From JAFGAS01 sp963809875 (lineage in GTDB: Bacteria; Desulfobacterota; Zymogenia; Zymogenales; Zymogenaceae): DNA of 64,000 nucleotides. Below the pieces are notes generated by a model, which worked only from the letters and a program-made list of their open reading frames with translations, made no database searches and was not told where the DNA came from. The stretch is taken from positions 186,001 to 250,000 of the forward strand of contig CAWELC010000007.1 in assembly GCA_963809875.1 (NCBI GenBank), given 5' to 3'. Below are positions 9,479 through 16,804 of this stretch, in pieces (position 1 is the stretch's first letter; each line of letters begins with the position of its first letter). Both the position numbers and the translations under genes were made by a program.

Positions 9479-10165
9479 ATGGCACAATTCGACAGTTACA
9501 GACAGGCGGTGCTGGAGGCAAGTCTCTGGCTTTCGGAGCATGGATATTTCGGCTCGACCAGGGGCACCGGCGGCAACGTCTCGGTGCGCATCGAGAAGGA
9601 TTCTCTCATGGCCGTTACCCCGTCGTCGGTCAAGTATCGTGAGCTGTCGACGAACGACATCTGCATCACGGACCTGAACGGCGTCGTCGTCGACGCGCAG
9701 CGCGCGCCCTCGGTGGAGACCGGGATGCACGCGGTCATCTACCGAACACGTCCCGATGTAAACGCCGTCGTCCATACCCACCAGATCTTCGGCAGCGTTT
9801 TCGCACTGATCAACCAGCCTATACCCCCGCTCTTCGACGAGGTTTCCTTTACCCTCGGGCCCGCGGTGGAAGTGGTGCCCTACGGCCTGTCGGGAAGCGT
9901 CGATCTGGTCAACAACGTCGCCGGCAAGCTCTCGAACAACGCCAACGCGTACATTATTCAGAATCATGGGATCATCGCCCTCGGCAAGAACCTCGACAAA
10001 GCGATACTGGCCGCCGAGCTCATCGAAAAGGTCGCCCACATCTATTGCCTGGCCCTTTCCACCGGAAAGCCCGTCACGACGCTTCCGGAAAGCGTCCAGG
10101 AAATGGCTCGGGGGATGCGGACGTATGAAGTGACCCAGGCGCAGGAAAAAGACGAGAAAAAATAA
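9479..10165 (+). CDS. Class II aldolase/adducin family protein (L-fuculose-phosphate aldolase type)
   Basis: 228 aa, normal for the family. GTGGNVSVR (about 29-37) is the phosphate-binding loop. The zinc and acid residues of FucA-type aldolases are all visible: Glu80 (PSVETGMH), His99 and His101 (VVHTHQIF) and His163 (QNHGIIALG). It would cleave a sugar-1-phosphate to dihydroxyacetone phosphate and an aldehyde, or perform a related epimerase or decarboxylase reaction. A good ribosome site (AAGGAGATAG) lies upstream of ATG 9479. With the FGGY kinase and the dehydrogenase it forms a likely sugar or AI-2-like catabolic route: kinase first, aldolase last. The substrate is not shown by the sequence. 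Confidence 0.9.
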   Translation: MAQFDSYRQAVLEASLWLSEHGYFGSTRGTGGNVSVRIEKDSLMAVTPSSVKYRELSTNDICITDLNGVVVDAQRAPSVETGMHAVIYRTRPDVNAVVHTHQIFGSVFALINQPIPPLFDEVSFTLGPAVEVVPYGLSGSVDLVNNVAGKLSNNANAYIIQNHGIIALGKNLDKAILAAELIEKVAHIYCLALSTGKPVTTLPESVQEMARGMRTYEVTQAQEKDEKK

Positions 10166-10190
10166 GGGGGGCAGGCGTGCCCCCCCTTTT
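10164..10190 (+). terminator. Intrinsic terminator after the aldolase gene
   Basis: Stem AGGGGGGCA / TGCCCCCC with a four-base loop, followed by a short T-run, directly at the stop codon of the aldolase gene. A textbook rho-independent terminator for the plus-strand kinase-dehydrogenase-aldolase operon. Confidence 0.85.
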
Positions 10191-10258
10191 ACGTTTGGCC
10201 GTGATGACGGATCGGTCCCGCTTCCCATTGCGAGGGCCGGACGGACCCGTCCATGATG

Positions 10259-10723
10259 TTACTTTTTGCCCGTCTCCTTTTCGCCTTCTTTTCTGGTCCG
10301 CTCCATATAGGCATCGAAGGCGGCCTTCCCCTCGTCTCGCCAGAACCGCTTATAGTTGTGCCACCACGTCATCGTGTTATTGACGTCCGTCGAGCGACCC
10401 ATATCGCCGCACATATGCCCGTGATGCGAGAAGCGTTCCCCCCAGTGGCTCCGGTCATGCCATCGGAATCTCCCCATCCCAAGCGTGCCCAGGACGAGCC
10501 GGGCAAGGATCATCAGTCCGAAGGCCCGCCAATAGGTAATTGCCCCCACGCCGAACAATCCCGGCATAAGCCAGTTCCACAGCCACATGACAACGACCGC
10601 CAGGACCAGTGCAAAGACGACGACAAAGAAGAGCCTGACGAACATCATCCCGCAAAAACGCATGCACCGGGCGGCCATGCCGTGCCCGCGGGCGTGGTTC
10701 TTTTCCGCGTGTGTACTATTCAT
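10259..10723 (-). CDS. Small membrane protein, partner of the ECF sigma factor
   Basis: 154 aa. One clear transmembrane segment near residues 28-48 (RLFFVVVFALVLAVVVMWLW) is followed by WNWLMPGLFGVGAITYW and a second hydrophobic stretch (FGLMILARLVLGTL). The rest is His/Met/Trp-rich (HDRSHWGERFSHHGHMCG) with a charged C-terminus. Its start overlaps the end of the sigma-factor gene by eight bases and a GGGAGGTG ribosome site sits inside that gene, so the two are translationally coupled. Proteins with this WLWNWLMP pattern commonly follow ECF-type sigma genes, from memory. An anti-sigma or metal/stress-sensing role is inference; no zinc anti-sigma motif is visible. Confidence 0.8.
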   Translation of the reverse strand: MNSTHAEKNHARGHGMAARCMRFCGMMFVRLFFVVVFALVLAVVVMWLWNWLMPGLFGVGAITYWRAFGLMILARLVLGTLGMGRFRWHDRSHWGERFSHHGHMCGDMGRSTDVNNTMTWWHNYKRFWRDEGKAAFDAYMERTRKEGEKETGKK

Positions 10724-11282
10724 AATTCACCTCCCATTCTTCCTCGAGATCCGCCAGTGCGTCCGCGATTTTCGCCAGCGCCCGGCTTTTACGCGACAAC
10801 AGGGTTCCGAGCGGAACCCCCCATTTTTCCGACAACTCCTTAAAGGTTCTCTCGTTCAGCTCCGTTTCGATCACGACGGCCTTCTCGTCGTCACCGAGGG
10901 ATTCGATGGCCGCCAGCATCCTCCATCGAATTTCCTTGGCCGAAAGCTCGTCAAAGGCATCGGGAGCCGCCTGGGACAAAAGGGAAGCCAGAGACAGCTC
11001 TTCATCGTCACAGAAAGGGGCGTCGATCGAAACCGTCTCTCGTTTCTTTCTGAAGGTGTCGATGACGCGGTTTCTCAGCGCACGGTAGACATAGGCTGAC
11101 AGGTCGTCGATGGGCCGGCTGAGGTCAAGCTGTCTCAGGATATTTTCCAGGACGTCCTGAACGATGTCCTCGCCGTCCCGATCCGCGGCATCCTGGATGA
11201 GTCCCCTCACGTACCGGATCATCCGATCCCTTTCGGCTTTCCAGAACTCGACGACGTGCTGGCCACTCACGCTTGTCTCCAT
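10716..11282 (-). CDS. RNA polymerase sigma factor, ECF type
   Basis: 188 aa. Region 2 is seen in GEDIVQDVLENILRQL and YVYRALRNRVIDTFRKKR; region 4 in ERTFKELSEKWGVPLGTLLS followed by RKSRALAKI. There is no extension typical of primary sigma factors. The start is unclear: ATG 11282 has no ribosome site, whereas GTG at 11270 has GGAG six bases upstream, within the ATG-proximal sequence. The gene is coupled to a membrane protein that may act as its sensor or anti-sigma. Targets are unknown; the block of exported proteins just downstream (11.6-18.6 kb) is a natural candidate by position only. Confidence 0.9.
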   Translation of the reverse strand: METSVSGQHVVEFWKAERDRMIRYVRGLIQDAADRDGEDIVQDVLENILRQLDLSRPIDDLSAYVYRALRNRVIDTFRKKRETVSIDAPFCDDEELSLASLLSQAAPDAFDELSAKEIRWRMLAAIESLGDDEKAVVIETELNERTFKELSEKWGVPLGTLLSRKSRALAKIADALADLEEEWEVNYE

Positions 11283-11629
11283 AAATAGTAAGACGAATCA
11301 TTGCCCTCTTATATTGCGATAAGGGAGAGTGATAATGTTACGGGCTATCCCTATTGTACCGCACTATCCCACCGTATGAAAATAGTAGTGTGCAAAAAGT
11401 GTTGTCACTGCAAAGGATGGGTGCAGCGAAATGAGGCGATATACCATGCGTAACTAGCTGTTTTTATTAACTATAGCCGTATCCACCGCTATTCGCCCCC
11501 TCCCCGGGAAGGCGCAGACGCCCAAAAAGTGAGTCAATATATGCAGTAATAACAAGTAGTTACAGTCCTTCTCCTGGCACGGCTCTTGCAACGTACCTTT
11601 CAGCAGATAGTCTTTATTGAGCAAACACC
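11283..11629. other. Divergent intergenic region, ECF sigma gene and transglutaminase-like gene
   Basis: 347 bases of AT-rich sequence. The right end holds a sigma-54 promoter (separate entry). The left part has short T/A tracts and direct GATAAGGG/GATAATG-like words but no clear sigma-70 promoter for the sigma gene. The space between about 11300 and 11560 would fit an enhancer for a sigma-54 activator, but I cannot identify a site. Confidence 0.5.
11575..11591 (+). promoter_or_regulatory. Sigma-54 (RpoN) promoter
   Basis: TGGCACGGCTCTTGCAA is a near-perfect match to the sigma-54 consensus TGGCACG-N4-TTGC[AT]. The invariant GG (11576-11577) and GC (11588-11589) are exactly ten bases apart, as required. 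It would start transcription near 11602 and drive the gene at 11630. Needs an AAA+ activator, none of which is encoded in the window. Confidence 0.85.
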
Positions 11630-12304
11630 ATGAAAAACCTCACCACGCCAACTTCGGTCTTGAACGGACGACCATCCCGGGGCGTATCTCCTCACGACAT
11701 GCGGGCCCGGAATATCTCGAGATTTGTCCCGGTAGTGCCGGCGCTCATCATCGCCCTGCTGGCCACCCTGGGGGGGCCGGCCGCCTGCACCACCATCTCC
11801 TCGATGACGATGGGCAATCCCTACGAAGGCAAGTCGTGGGTTCAGATCCGCGCCGATCTTACCACCCCCGACCAGATCGAGCAGTACCTCCGTGTCTGTT
11901 CCATCACCTACAAGGGCGAAAAGCCGGGAGCCCTGAACCATACCCAGGCGCCCGAGGAAACCCTCAGACTTAGGACGGGAGACTGTGAGGACTACGCCTT
12001 TCTTATCATCGATGCACTCCTCAACAAAGGATACGAGGCCAAGATCATCTCGGTGGAGGCGGATCGTACGAGAAAAGACCTCCTGATCCACGCGGTGGCT
12101 ATATACCGGGACCCTAACACAAAGCAGTGGCACTATATCCACGGCTACCGGTTTAACGGGCTCTCGATCGGGGTCAGCGAGGGATTTGATACGGAAGCCG
12201 ACGTGGCTCGGACTATCGCCAAGAAGATGGGCGGAAGGCTCTACCAGTATTTCGTGATGTCGCCGGACGCGTTTAAGAAGACGTATGACGTCATGAGAAA
12301 TTGA
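11630..12304 (+). CDS. Exported transglutaminase-like cysteine protein
   Basis: 224 aa. An unusually long basic N-terminus (about 30 residues) precedes a hydrophobic segment (VPALIIALLATLGGPAAC), which could be a signal peptide or an atypical lipobox with Cys53. The catalytic part has the transglutaminase-like Cys119 in RLRTGDCEDYAFL, His154 in LIHAVAIYR, and a following Asp in YRDPNTKQWHYIHG. This Cys-His-Asp order is the papain-like/transglutaminase triad seen in bacterial transglutaminase-like proteases and peptide-processing enzymes. It would act at the cell envelope. The gene stands alone behind a sigma-54 promoter, so expression is conditional. Ribosome site is weak (GAGC about nine bases upstream). 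Substrate unknown. Confidence 0.78.
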   Translation: MKNLTTPTSVLNGRPSRGVSPHDMRARNISRFVPVVPALIIALLATLGGPAACTTISSMTMGNPYEGKSWVQIRADLTTPDQIEQYLRVCSITYKGEKPGALNHTQAPEETLRLRTGDCEDYAFLIIDALLNKGYEAKIISVEADRTRKDLLIHAVAIYRDPNTKQWHYIHGYRFNGLSIGVSEGFDTEADVARTIAKKMGGRLYQYFVMSPDAFKKTYDVMRN

Positions 12305-12364
12305 AAGACCCTCTGCCGAACGAACCGGGACGGACGATCTCGCGTGCCGTTGGCTCCGTACAAT

Positions 12365-12389
12365 AAAGGCCCTCACAGAGAGGGCCTTT
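12365..12389. terminator. Bidirectional intrinsic terminator
   Basis: Perfect 10-bp stem AAAGGCCCTC / GAGGGCCTTT with a five-base loop between convergent genes. The A and T ends serve both the plus-strand transglutaminase-like gene and the minus-strand small exported protein gene. Confidence 0.8.
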
Positions 12390-12469
12390 ATCTTGCCGTG
12401 CATATCTTGGGCTTCTTCAGATCTCTTACCTCACACTTCTATTGCCTTTGTATTCGTTTCCGGTCGGGA

Positions 12470-12724
12470 CTACGTAGTACTGTTGCTTTCGGAATTCGTG
12501 TTGTTATTATCCTCATTGTTGTTGAGCGGATCCCAGACATCCCTCCTGCCGGCTGCCGGCGTTCCCGAAGGAACCGACATCTCCCCCGGGGCGTCTTTGA
12601 CTTTGTTAAGGGACAACAGGTCTACAACGACTCCCGGCTCGTCCGCCTCGATCGCGAAGACCGGGGCTACCGTAAATGCCGTAAATACGAGCAACAACGT
12701 AATCACTAAATATGTGGTGTTCAT
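12470..12724 (-). CDS. Small exported protein of unknown function
   Basis: 84 aa. ATG 12724 has AGGAGA eight bases upstream, so I prefer it to the ATG at 12748. A clean signal peptide (hydrophobic core LVITLLLVFTAFTV, cleavage likely after PVFA) leaves a mature peptide of about 60 residues that ends Asn/Ser/Thr-rich (NNNEDNNNTNSESNSTT). No cysteine and no known domain. The upstream sequence 12749-12780 resembles that before the Asp-rich exported protein at 14246, suggesting joint control. Confidence 0.65.
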   Translation of the reverse strand: MNTTYLVITLLLVFTAFTVAPVFAIEADEPGVVVDLLSLNKVKDAPGEMSVPSGTPAAGRRDVWDPLNNNEDNNNTNSESNSTT

Positions 12725-12748
12725 TTTCTTTCTCCTTCTACTCTGCAA

Positions 12749-12780
12749 AATACTATTATTCTGCTATACTATTTAGATGG
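12749..12780 (-). promoter_or_regulatory. Shared upstream element (copy A)
   Basis: On the minus strand CCATCTAAAT is followed after 14 bases by ATAGTATT, ending 24 bases before the ATG at 12724. The same arrangement occurs at 14270-14300 before the other exported-protein gene. It may be a promoter for a special sigma factor or an activator site. Confidence 0.45.
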
Positions 12781-12926
12781 TGTAGACAACGTAAGGATTC
12801 TTCTTGCCGACACGCTGGACTCGGATTGCTCCGAACACGGCCAAAAGATCATTGGCCCGAAATAGCCCGAGCCGAGCCGACGGGGCACATGGATCGGGCA
12901 AACCCGATTACGGGCTGGAGCATAAA

Positions 12927-12958
12927 AATAAAGGCCCTCGAAACCGGGGGCCTTTATT
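12927..12958 (-). terminator. Intrinsic terminator after the Asp-rich protein gene
   Basis: Stem AATAAAGGCCC / GGGCCTTTATT with a ten-base loop. On the minus strand it is followed by TTTTATG, fitting the end of the gene that stops at 13035. Confidence 0.75.
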
Positions 12959-13034
12959 CTGTTATTGTTTGGTTGGGTTTTATCATACGCCTTCTTTCAT
13001 GACTGATTCATCGGTACCGACGCACGCGTTCTGA

Positions 13035-14246
13035 CTAGTGGCCACCGTGATCATCATCATCGTCGTCGCCGTTGTCGTCGTCGCCGTTGTCGTCGTCGCC
13101 GTTGTCGTCGTCGCCGTTGTCGTCGTCGCCGTTGTCGTCGTCGCCGCTGTCGTCGTCGCCGCTGTCGTCGTCGCCGCTGTCGTCGTCGCCGCTGTCGTCG
13201 TCGCCGCTGTCGTCGTCGCCGCTGTCGTCGTCGCCGCTGTCGTCGTCGCCGCTGTCGTCGTCGCCGCTGTCGTCGTCGCCGCTGTCGTCGTCGCCGCTGT
13301 CGTCGTCGCCGCTGTCGTCGTCGCCGCTGTCGTCGTCGCCGCTGTCGTCGTCGCCGCTGTCGTCGTCGCCGCTGTCGTCGTCGCCGCTGTCGTCGCCGTT
13401 GTCGTCGTCGCCGCTGTCGTCGTCGCCGTTGTCGTCGTCGCCGCTGGTATCATCGCCGTTATCGTCGTCGCCGTTGTCGTCGTCGCCGCTGGTATCATCT
13501 CCGTCATCGTCATCGCCGTTATCGTCATCGTCGCTGTCGTCGTCGTCATCGGCTGCGTCGTCATCAGTCGAGTCGTCATCGTCATCGGCTGCATCGTCGT
13601 CAGCCGCATCGTCAGGCGGAGAAGCCGCATCGTCGCCCGGAGGAGTGTTGTCTTCGTTGCCGCTTTCAGGACCCGCGACTGCTTCATCACCCGCCGCCGT
13701 GGTGCCGGACGGACTTCCAGCTACGTCTGCAAACACCAGGACAACGTCACCCGCCTTTGCCAGGAGACAGGCCGTCGAGGACAGGCTTCTTCCGGTCTCT
13801 CTGACGCCCATGGAATCGCTGATCCGCATCACCGAGCCGTCTGATTTCACCACCGCAAGGGGATAGCTCTCAGGCATCGCCGGATCGTTGATTGAGCGAA
13901 AACGATATTCATATGACTTGGCGATCCTGCCGATAATCCCGATCGAGTCCGGAGAGGTCTCGGGGAAGTTCACAAACGTGCCCTCAATCTTTCCAACCGG
14001 ACAGGGGCCGACGTTAATACCGAAACTCGCAATCGAGGGGAAAAGTTCCGGGTTTTCCGTGACATCCATCCGCGCCAATTTCGCGAGCTCTTCATCCGTC
14101 AGGGCGTTAGCCCCGAGGGCCTTAAGGCTTATGACCCGCACGTCCGGTACCGACGGCGCCGCGAGGGCCGACGTCACGAGGGCGGGGGTCACGAAGAGAG
14201 CAGCTATCAGGAAACCCAACACGACTTTCAGATATTTTTTGTTCAT
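13035..14246 (-). CDS. Exported protein with long Asp-rich [S/N]GDDD repeat tail
   Basis: 403 aa. A signal peptide (LKVVLGFLIAALFVTPALV, cleavage after ALAA) is followed by a folded domain of about 155 residues with two cysteines (NVGPCPVGKI and SSTACLLAKAG) that I do not recognise. The last about 210 residues are almost only Asp, Gly, Ser and Asn: an Asp/Ala linker, irregular units, 17 consecutive SGDDD, five NGDDD, then DDDDDDHGGH. Such a tail would be extremely acidic, unfolded without ions, and should bind calcium or other cations. The start is supported by AGGAGA upstream of ATG 14246. The repeat is nearly identical at DNA level, so it is recently expanded. No anchor or LPxTG-like signal is visible. 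Function unknown. Confidence 0.85.
   Translation of the reverse strand: MNKKYLKVVLGFLIAALFVTPALVTSALAAPSVPDVRVISLKALGANALTDEELAKLARMDVTENPELFPSIASFGINVGPCPVGKIEGTFVNFPETSPDSIGIIGRIAKSYEYRFRSINDPAMPESYPLAVVKSDGSVMRISDSMGVRETGRSLSSTACLLAKAGDVVLVFADVAGSPSGTTAAGDEAVAGPESGNEDNTPPGDDAASPPDDAADDDAADDDDDSTDDDAADDDDDSDDDDNGDDDDGDDTSGDDDNGDDDNGDDTSGDDDNGDDDSGDDDNGDDSGDDDSGDDDSGDDDSGDDDSGDDDSGDDDSGDDDSGDDDSGDDDSGDDDSGDDDSGDDDSGDDDSGDDDSGDDDSGDDDSGDDDNGDDDNGDDDNGDDDNGDDDNGDDDDDDHGGH
13069..13510. repeat. 15-bp tandem repeat encoding [S/N]GDDD
   Basis: Plus-strand unit GTCGTCGTCGCCGCT or GTCGTCGTCGCCGTT. A run of 17 perfect copies of the first form covers about 13141-13395, flanked by five copies of the second form on one side and mixed or shortened units on the other. 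It lies entirely inside the coding region of the exported protein, and all units keep frame. Copy number may vary and may be mis-assembled. Confidence 0.92.
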
Positions 14247-14269
14247 GGCTCTTCTCCTACGTTTAGGTA

Positions 14270-14300
14270 AACACTATCGTTTTCCTAGTGATTTAGATGG
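14270..14300 (-). promoter_or_regulatory. Shared upstream element (copy B)
   Basis: On the minus strand CCATCTAAAT, 13 bases, then ATAGTGTT, ending 23 bases before ATG 14246. It matches copy A at 12749-12780 in words, order and distance to the start codon. The intervening bases differ, so it is not a simple duplication. Confidence 0.45.
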
Positions 14301-14518
14301 GACGTATCCCGGAAGGATTCCGGTCCCGAATACTTTTTTAATTTTTTTTAACCTGGGATCGGCGTGAACTAAGGCGGGCACGATTCAAAAGGATCGACTA
14401 TCCCTCGGACGATGCGGGAACTTCCCGCGCGGTCGGGCCGTCATCCTTCTCCCAAAGAGACGATACCGTTACAGAGGTATGGTCCATCAATGCATACTGA
14501 TGGAATGCCGGACGCTTC

Positions 14519-14734
14519 TTATGTTATATCTGTCGTTGTCGACTCGCTCGCGGCCTTCTTCCTGGCCTTCCGGGCTTCCCGGGCTTCCCTTCGCGCTTTC
14601 TCTTCCTTTCGCTGCCGTCTCTTTTTGAAGATATAGGTGACAAAGACAAAGAAGATCCGAAGAGTTACCATGAGCGCCGCAATCAACGACGGGATAATGA
14701 ACGGCTTTTTGAGGAGGACGGGCGTAAAGTCCAT
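14519..14734 (-). CDS. Small membrane protein with basic charged tail
   Basis: 71 aa. A hydrophobic segment near residues 12-35 (PFIIPSLIAALMVTLRIFFV) is followed by a helical, strongly charged tail rich in Lys, Arg, Glu and Ala (KKRRQRKEEKARREAREARK). CGGAG lies about seven bases before ATG 14734. The gene lies between the Asp-rich protein and the AMMECR1-toroid genes and could be part of that group. No known domain. The composition is simple, so a chance open frame is not excluded. Confidence 0.5.
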   Translation of the reverse strand: MDFTPVLLKKPFIIPSLIAALMVTLRIFFVFVTYIFKKRRQRKEEKARREAREARKARKKAASESTTTDIT

Positions 14735-14805
14735 GGTTATCTCCGGGAAGAGGGATAAAACACGTGCACTCGCGTCGTCTCGAACCGACGAAATGAGAAG
14801 GCGCC

Positions 14806-16600
14806 TTACGAAAAAATATTGTTTTCGTAAGCCTTCAGGAGCGCACTCGACGCATGCTGGGTATAATCGGTTCGCAGGTTCGCGCTCTTGAGCGATTCCC
14901 TGAAGCCGCCGATGGCGCGCGCGGGATTCTTCACCCAGAAGGTGTTCTCGGGGGTGAACTGCGTCTGCAGGATGAACCGCGTTCCATTTCTGATCGAATC
15001 CCGGTACTTCTTGATATGCCCTTCGTCTTTAAACAGGAGTGCCGTACGGTAGGCGTCGTTGACGCCTTCCATATAGCTCGAGGTCGAGTTGCGCGGGTCT
15101 TCCTTCTTGAAACCGCCGATCTTATCCGGATAGACGTCCGCAAATATCTGGTAGGTGTCGATGATCCAGTCATTCATCTCATAGACGAACGATTCATGAT
15201 CAGCGTCTCGTGTGTGTCGCGCCAGGAGGAAGTAGACCTGGGAGTGCCACGGAACGAGTGCCGTGTTCTTGTTTTTTCTCCAGTAGTCACGGTAATAGGG
15301 AAAGGCCCTCGCGACCGAATCGACCAGACGCCCGTCACCGGTCACATCGAAGAGCCGCATGAGAGCCAGCATCGACTCTCCCGGATAGTAGTCTTTACCG
15401 GTCACCGCGCCGTCAAAGGTCGTGGCATAGGAGCCGTCCGGCTGTTGAAGGGATAAGATCCACTCCGCGAGTCGGCTGGCCTTTTCGAGAGATCCGGGAT
15501 AGTCAGGCTGCCTCAGAAGGTTATAGATCATGAAGGCATTGAAGGAGATATTCGAAATATCGTCTATTACCAGGTAGGAGTAGTCCTTGGTCTCCTTTAT
15601 CTTGGCCATATAGTAGTCTGTCGTATCTCGAATCAGGCCGTTCAGAGAACGGTCGCCTAAGAAGAAGTTGAGATCGGGCGCGATATAGAGGACGGCCAGG
15701 TTTCTCAAGATAAACGCGATGTCCTTCGATAGGCCGGTATTCGTCGAGTAACTGTCCGTATCCGGATAGTAGAGGTACTCGACCCGCTTCGTTTTCGGGT
15801 TGACGTTATTTAGGAACCAGTCCCGGGCCAGGCCCAGACGCGTCCTGATCAGGTTGTTGGACACATCCTGGCCACGTATCAAAATCGAATAACGATAGAG
15901 GTCGTCGGTTGGGCCGGTGCGCTTACCCTTGAAGGTGAGCATGTTGGACATCGATATCTTCACGTCGGGATCTTTATACGTATCCGTCGGAAGGCCCGCT
16001 TTCTTTGCGAGTTTTTGGAGGCAGGTCTCCAGGTCCCAGTGGAATTCTATCGGCACGTTTTCGAGGTACCAGGCGCCCTTGTCGCCGAACTCGAGCTCGA
16101 ACGCGTGAACTCCCAGCTCGATCTTTTCCTGCAGGTACTCCAGATCGGTCCTGGGCAGGGGCGTGATGTCCCTGTTGATATGAATGACAAGCTCGAGATT
16201 CTTAACGTCCTTTCCGGTAATCACATCGATGAACCGGTTATCCTCGAGGCTTCGCGCCGTAGTCTTCTTAAGAGGGTCAGAAACGTGCCTCGGAGACCGG
16301 GGAAGGGATGGCCAGCCCTTTGCACGCGATTACCTGGCGATCTTTCAGGAAGGCGACCCACACCATCCTGAATTCGTCGCTCAGGAAGCGATGGGAGAGC
16401 GTGGGCGTCTGGACGTCAACACGCGCGTCGAAATTCTTGTCGATGAGGGCAAAGACATAGTCAAGGATGCGGCGTTTATCCTGATCGGCGAATTCCGACG
16501 TGATGAGCGCGGCCGGCGCCTCCTGAGGGCGCGCCGTGATGAGCCAGGCCGATGAAACCATGAACCCGATAAAGGTTCGGCGATTGAGAGGTACGTACAT
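14806..16600 (-). CDS. Tat-exported AMMECR1-like/helical toroid protein, copy 1 (one frameshift)
   Basis: About 597 aa after joining frames at about 16278; the N-terminal 107 residues and the C-terminal 470 each match copy 2 (16805-18580) in full, so a one-base indel is the simplest cause. NRRTFIGFMVSS near the start is a twin-arginine signal, with ITARPQEAPAA after it. Next comes an AMMECR1-like domain (VWVAFLKDRQVIACKG; then GVHAFELEFGDKGAWYLENV, CLQKLAKKAGLPTDTYKDP). The C-terminal half is an alpha-helical toroid of the six-hairpin glycosidase or terpenoid-cyclase-like type (SLQQPDGSYATTF, YPGESMLALMRLF, YRDYWRKNKNTALVPWH). Good ribosome site (AAAGGAG) before ATG 16600. Likely periplasmic; activity unknown. 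Confidence 0.75.
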
Positions 16601-16804
16601 GGTGCTACTCCTTTTTGCCTCACTAATGACGACGCCTCGCGTTGTTTCCGATCGGGGCCCAAAGAGGCGGCGTCTCTTCGGGCGCCTTTGACCGGCGGGA
16701 AGCCAGTTAGCCGGAGTCTGCCGCCGGCCAATATAGTGTCTGCAAGGAAGAACCGAAGCGTCGCCCGTTAGAGAAAAGAGACGCCTTCACGGGACGCGTG
16801 CCGC

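Larger units (their letters stand above)
12725..13034. other. Intergenic region upstream of the small exported protein
   Basis: 310 bases. The left 60 bases carry the shared upstream element (12749-12780). A terminator lies at 12927-12958. Between about 12785 and 12925 I see no gene, promoter or repeat. Confidence 0.5.

Noticed and set aside
10253..10843. 196-codon plus-strand open frame across the sigma factor and membrane protein genes
   Set aside because: Pro/His/Arg-rich antisense shadow; the two minus-strand genes are overlapping and coupled.
13069..13510. CRISPR-like array
   Set aside because: The repeat is a 15-base in-frame coding repeat with no spacers.
13038..13866. Long open frames in other phases and on the plus strand across the Asp-rich repeat
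   Set aside because: The GTC/GCC repeat contains no stop in any frame; the Val/Ala-, Ser/Pro- and Thr-rich products are shadows. Only the minus-strand frame has a signal peptide and ribosome site.
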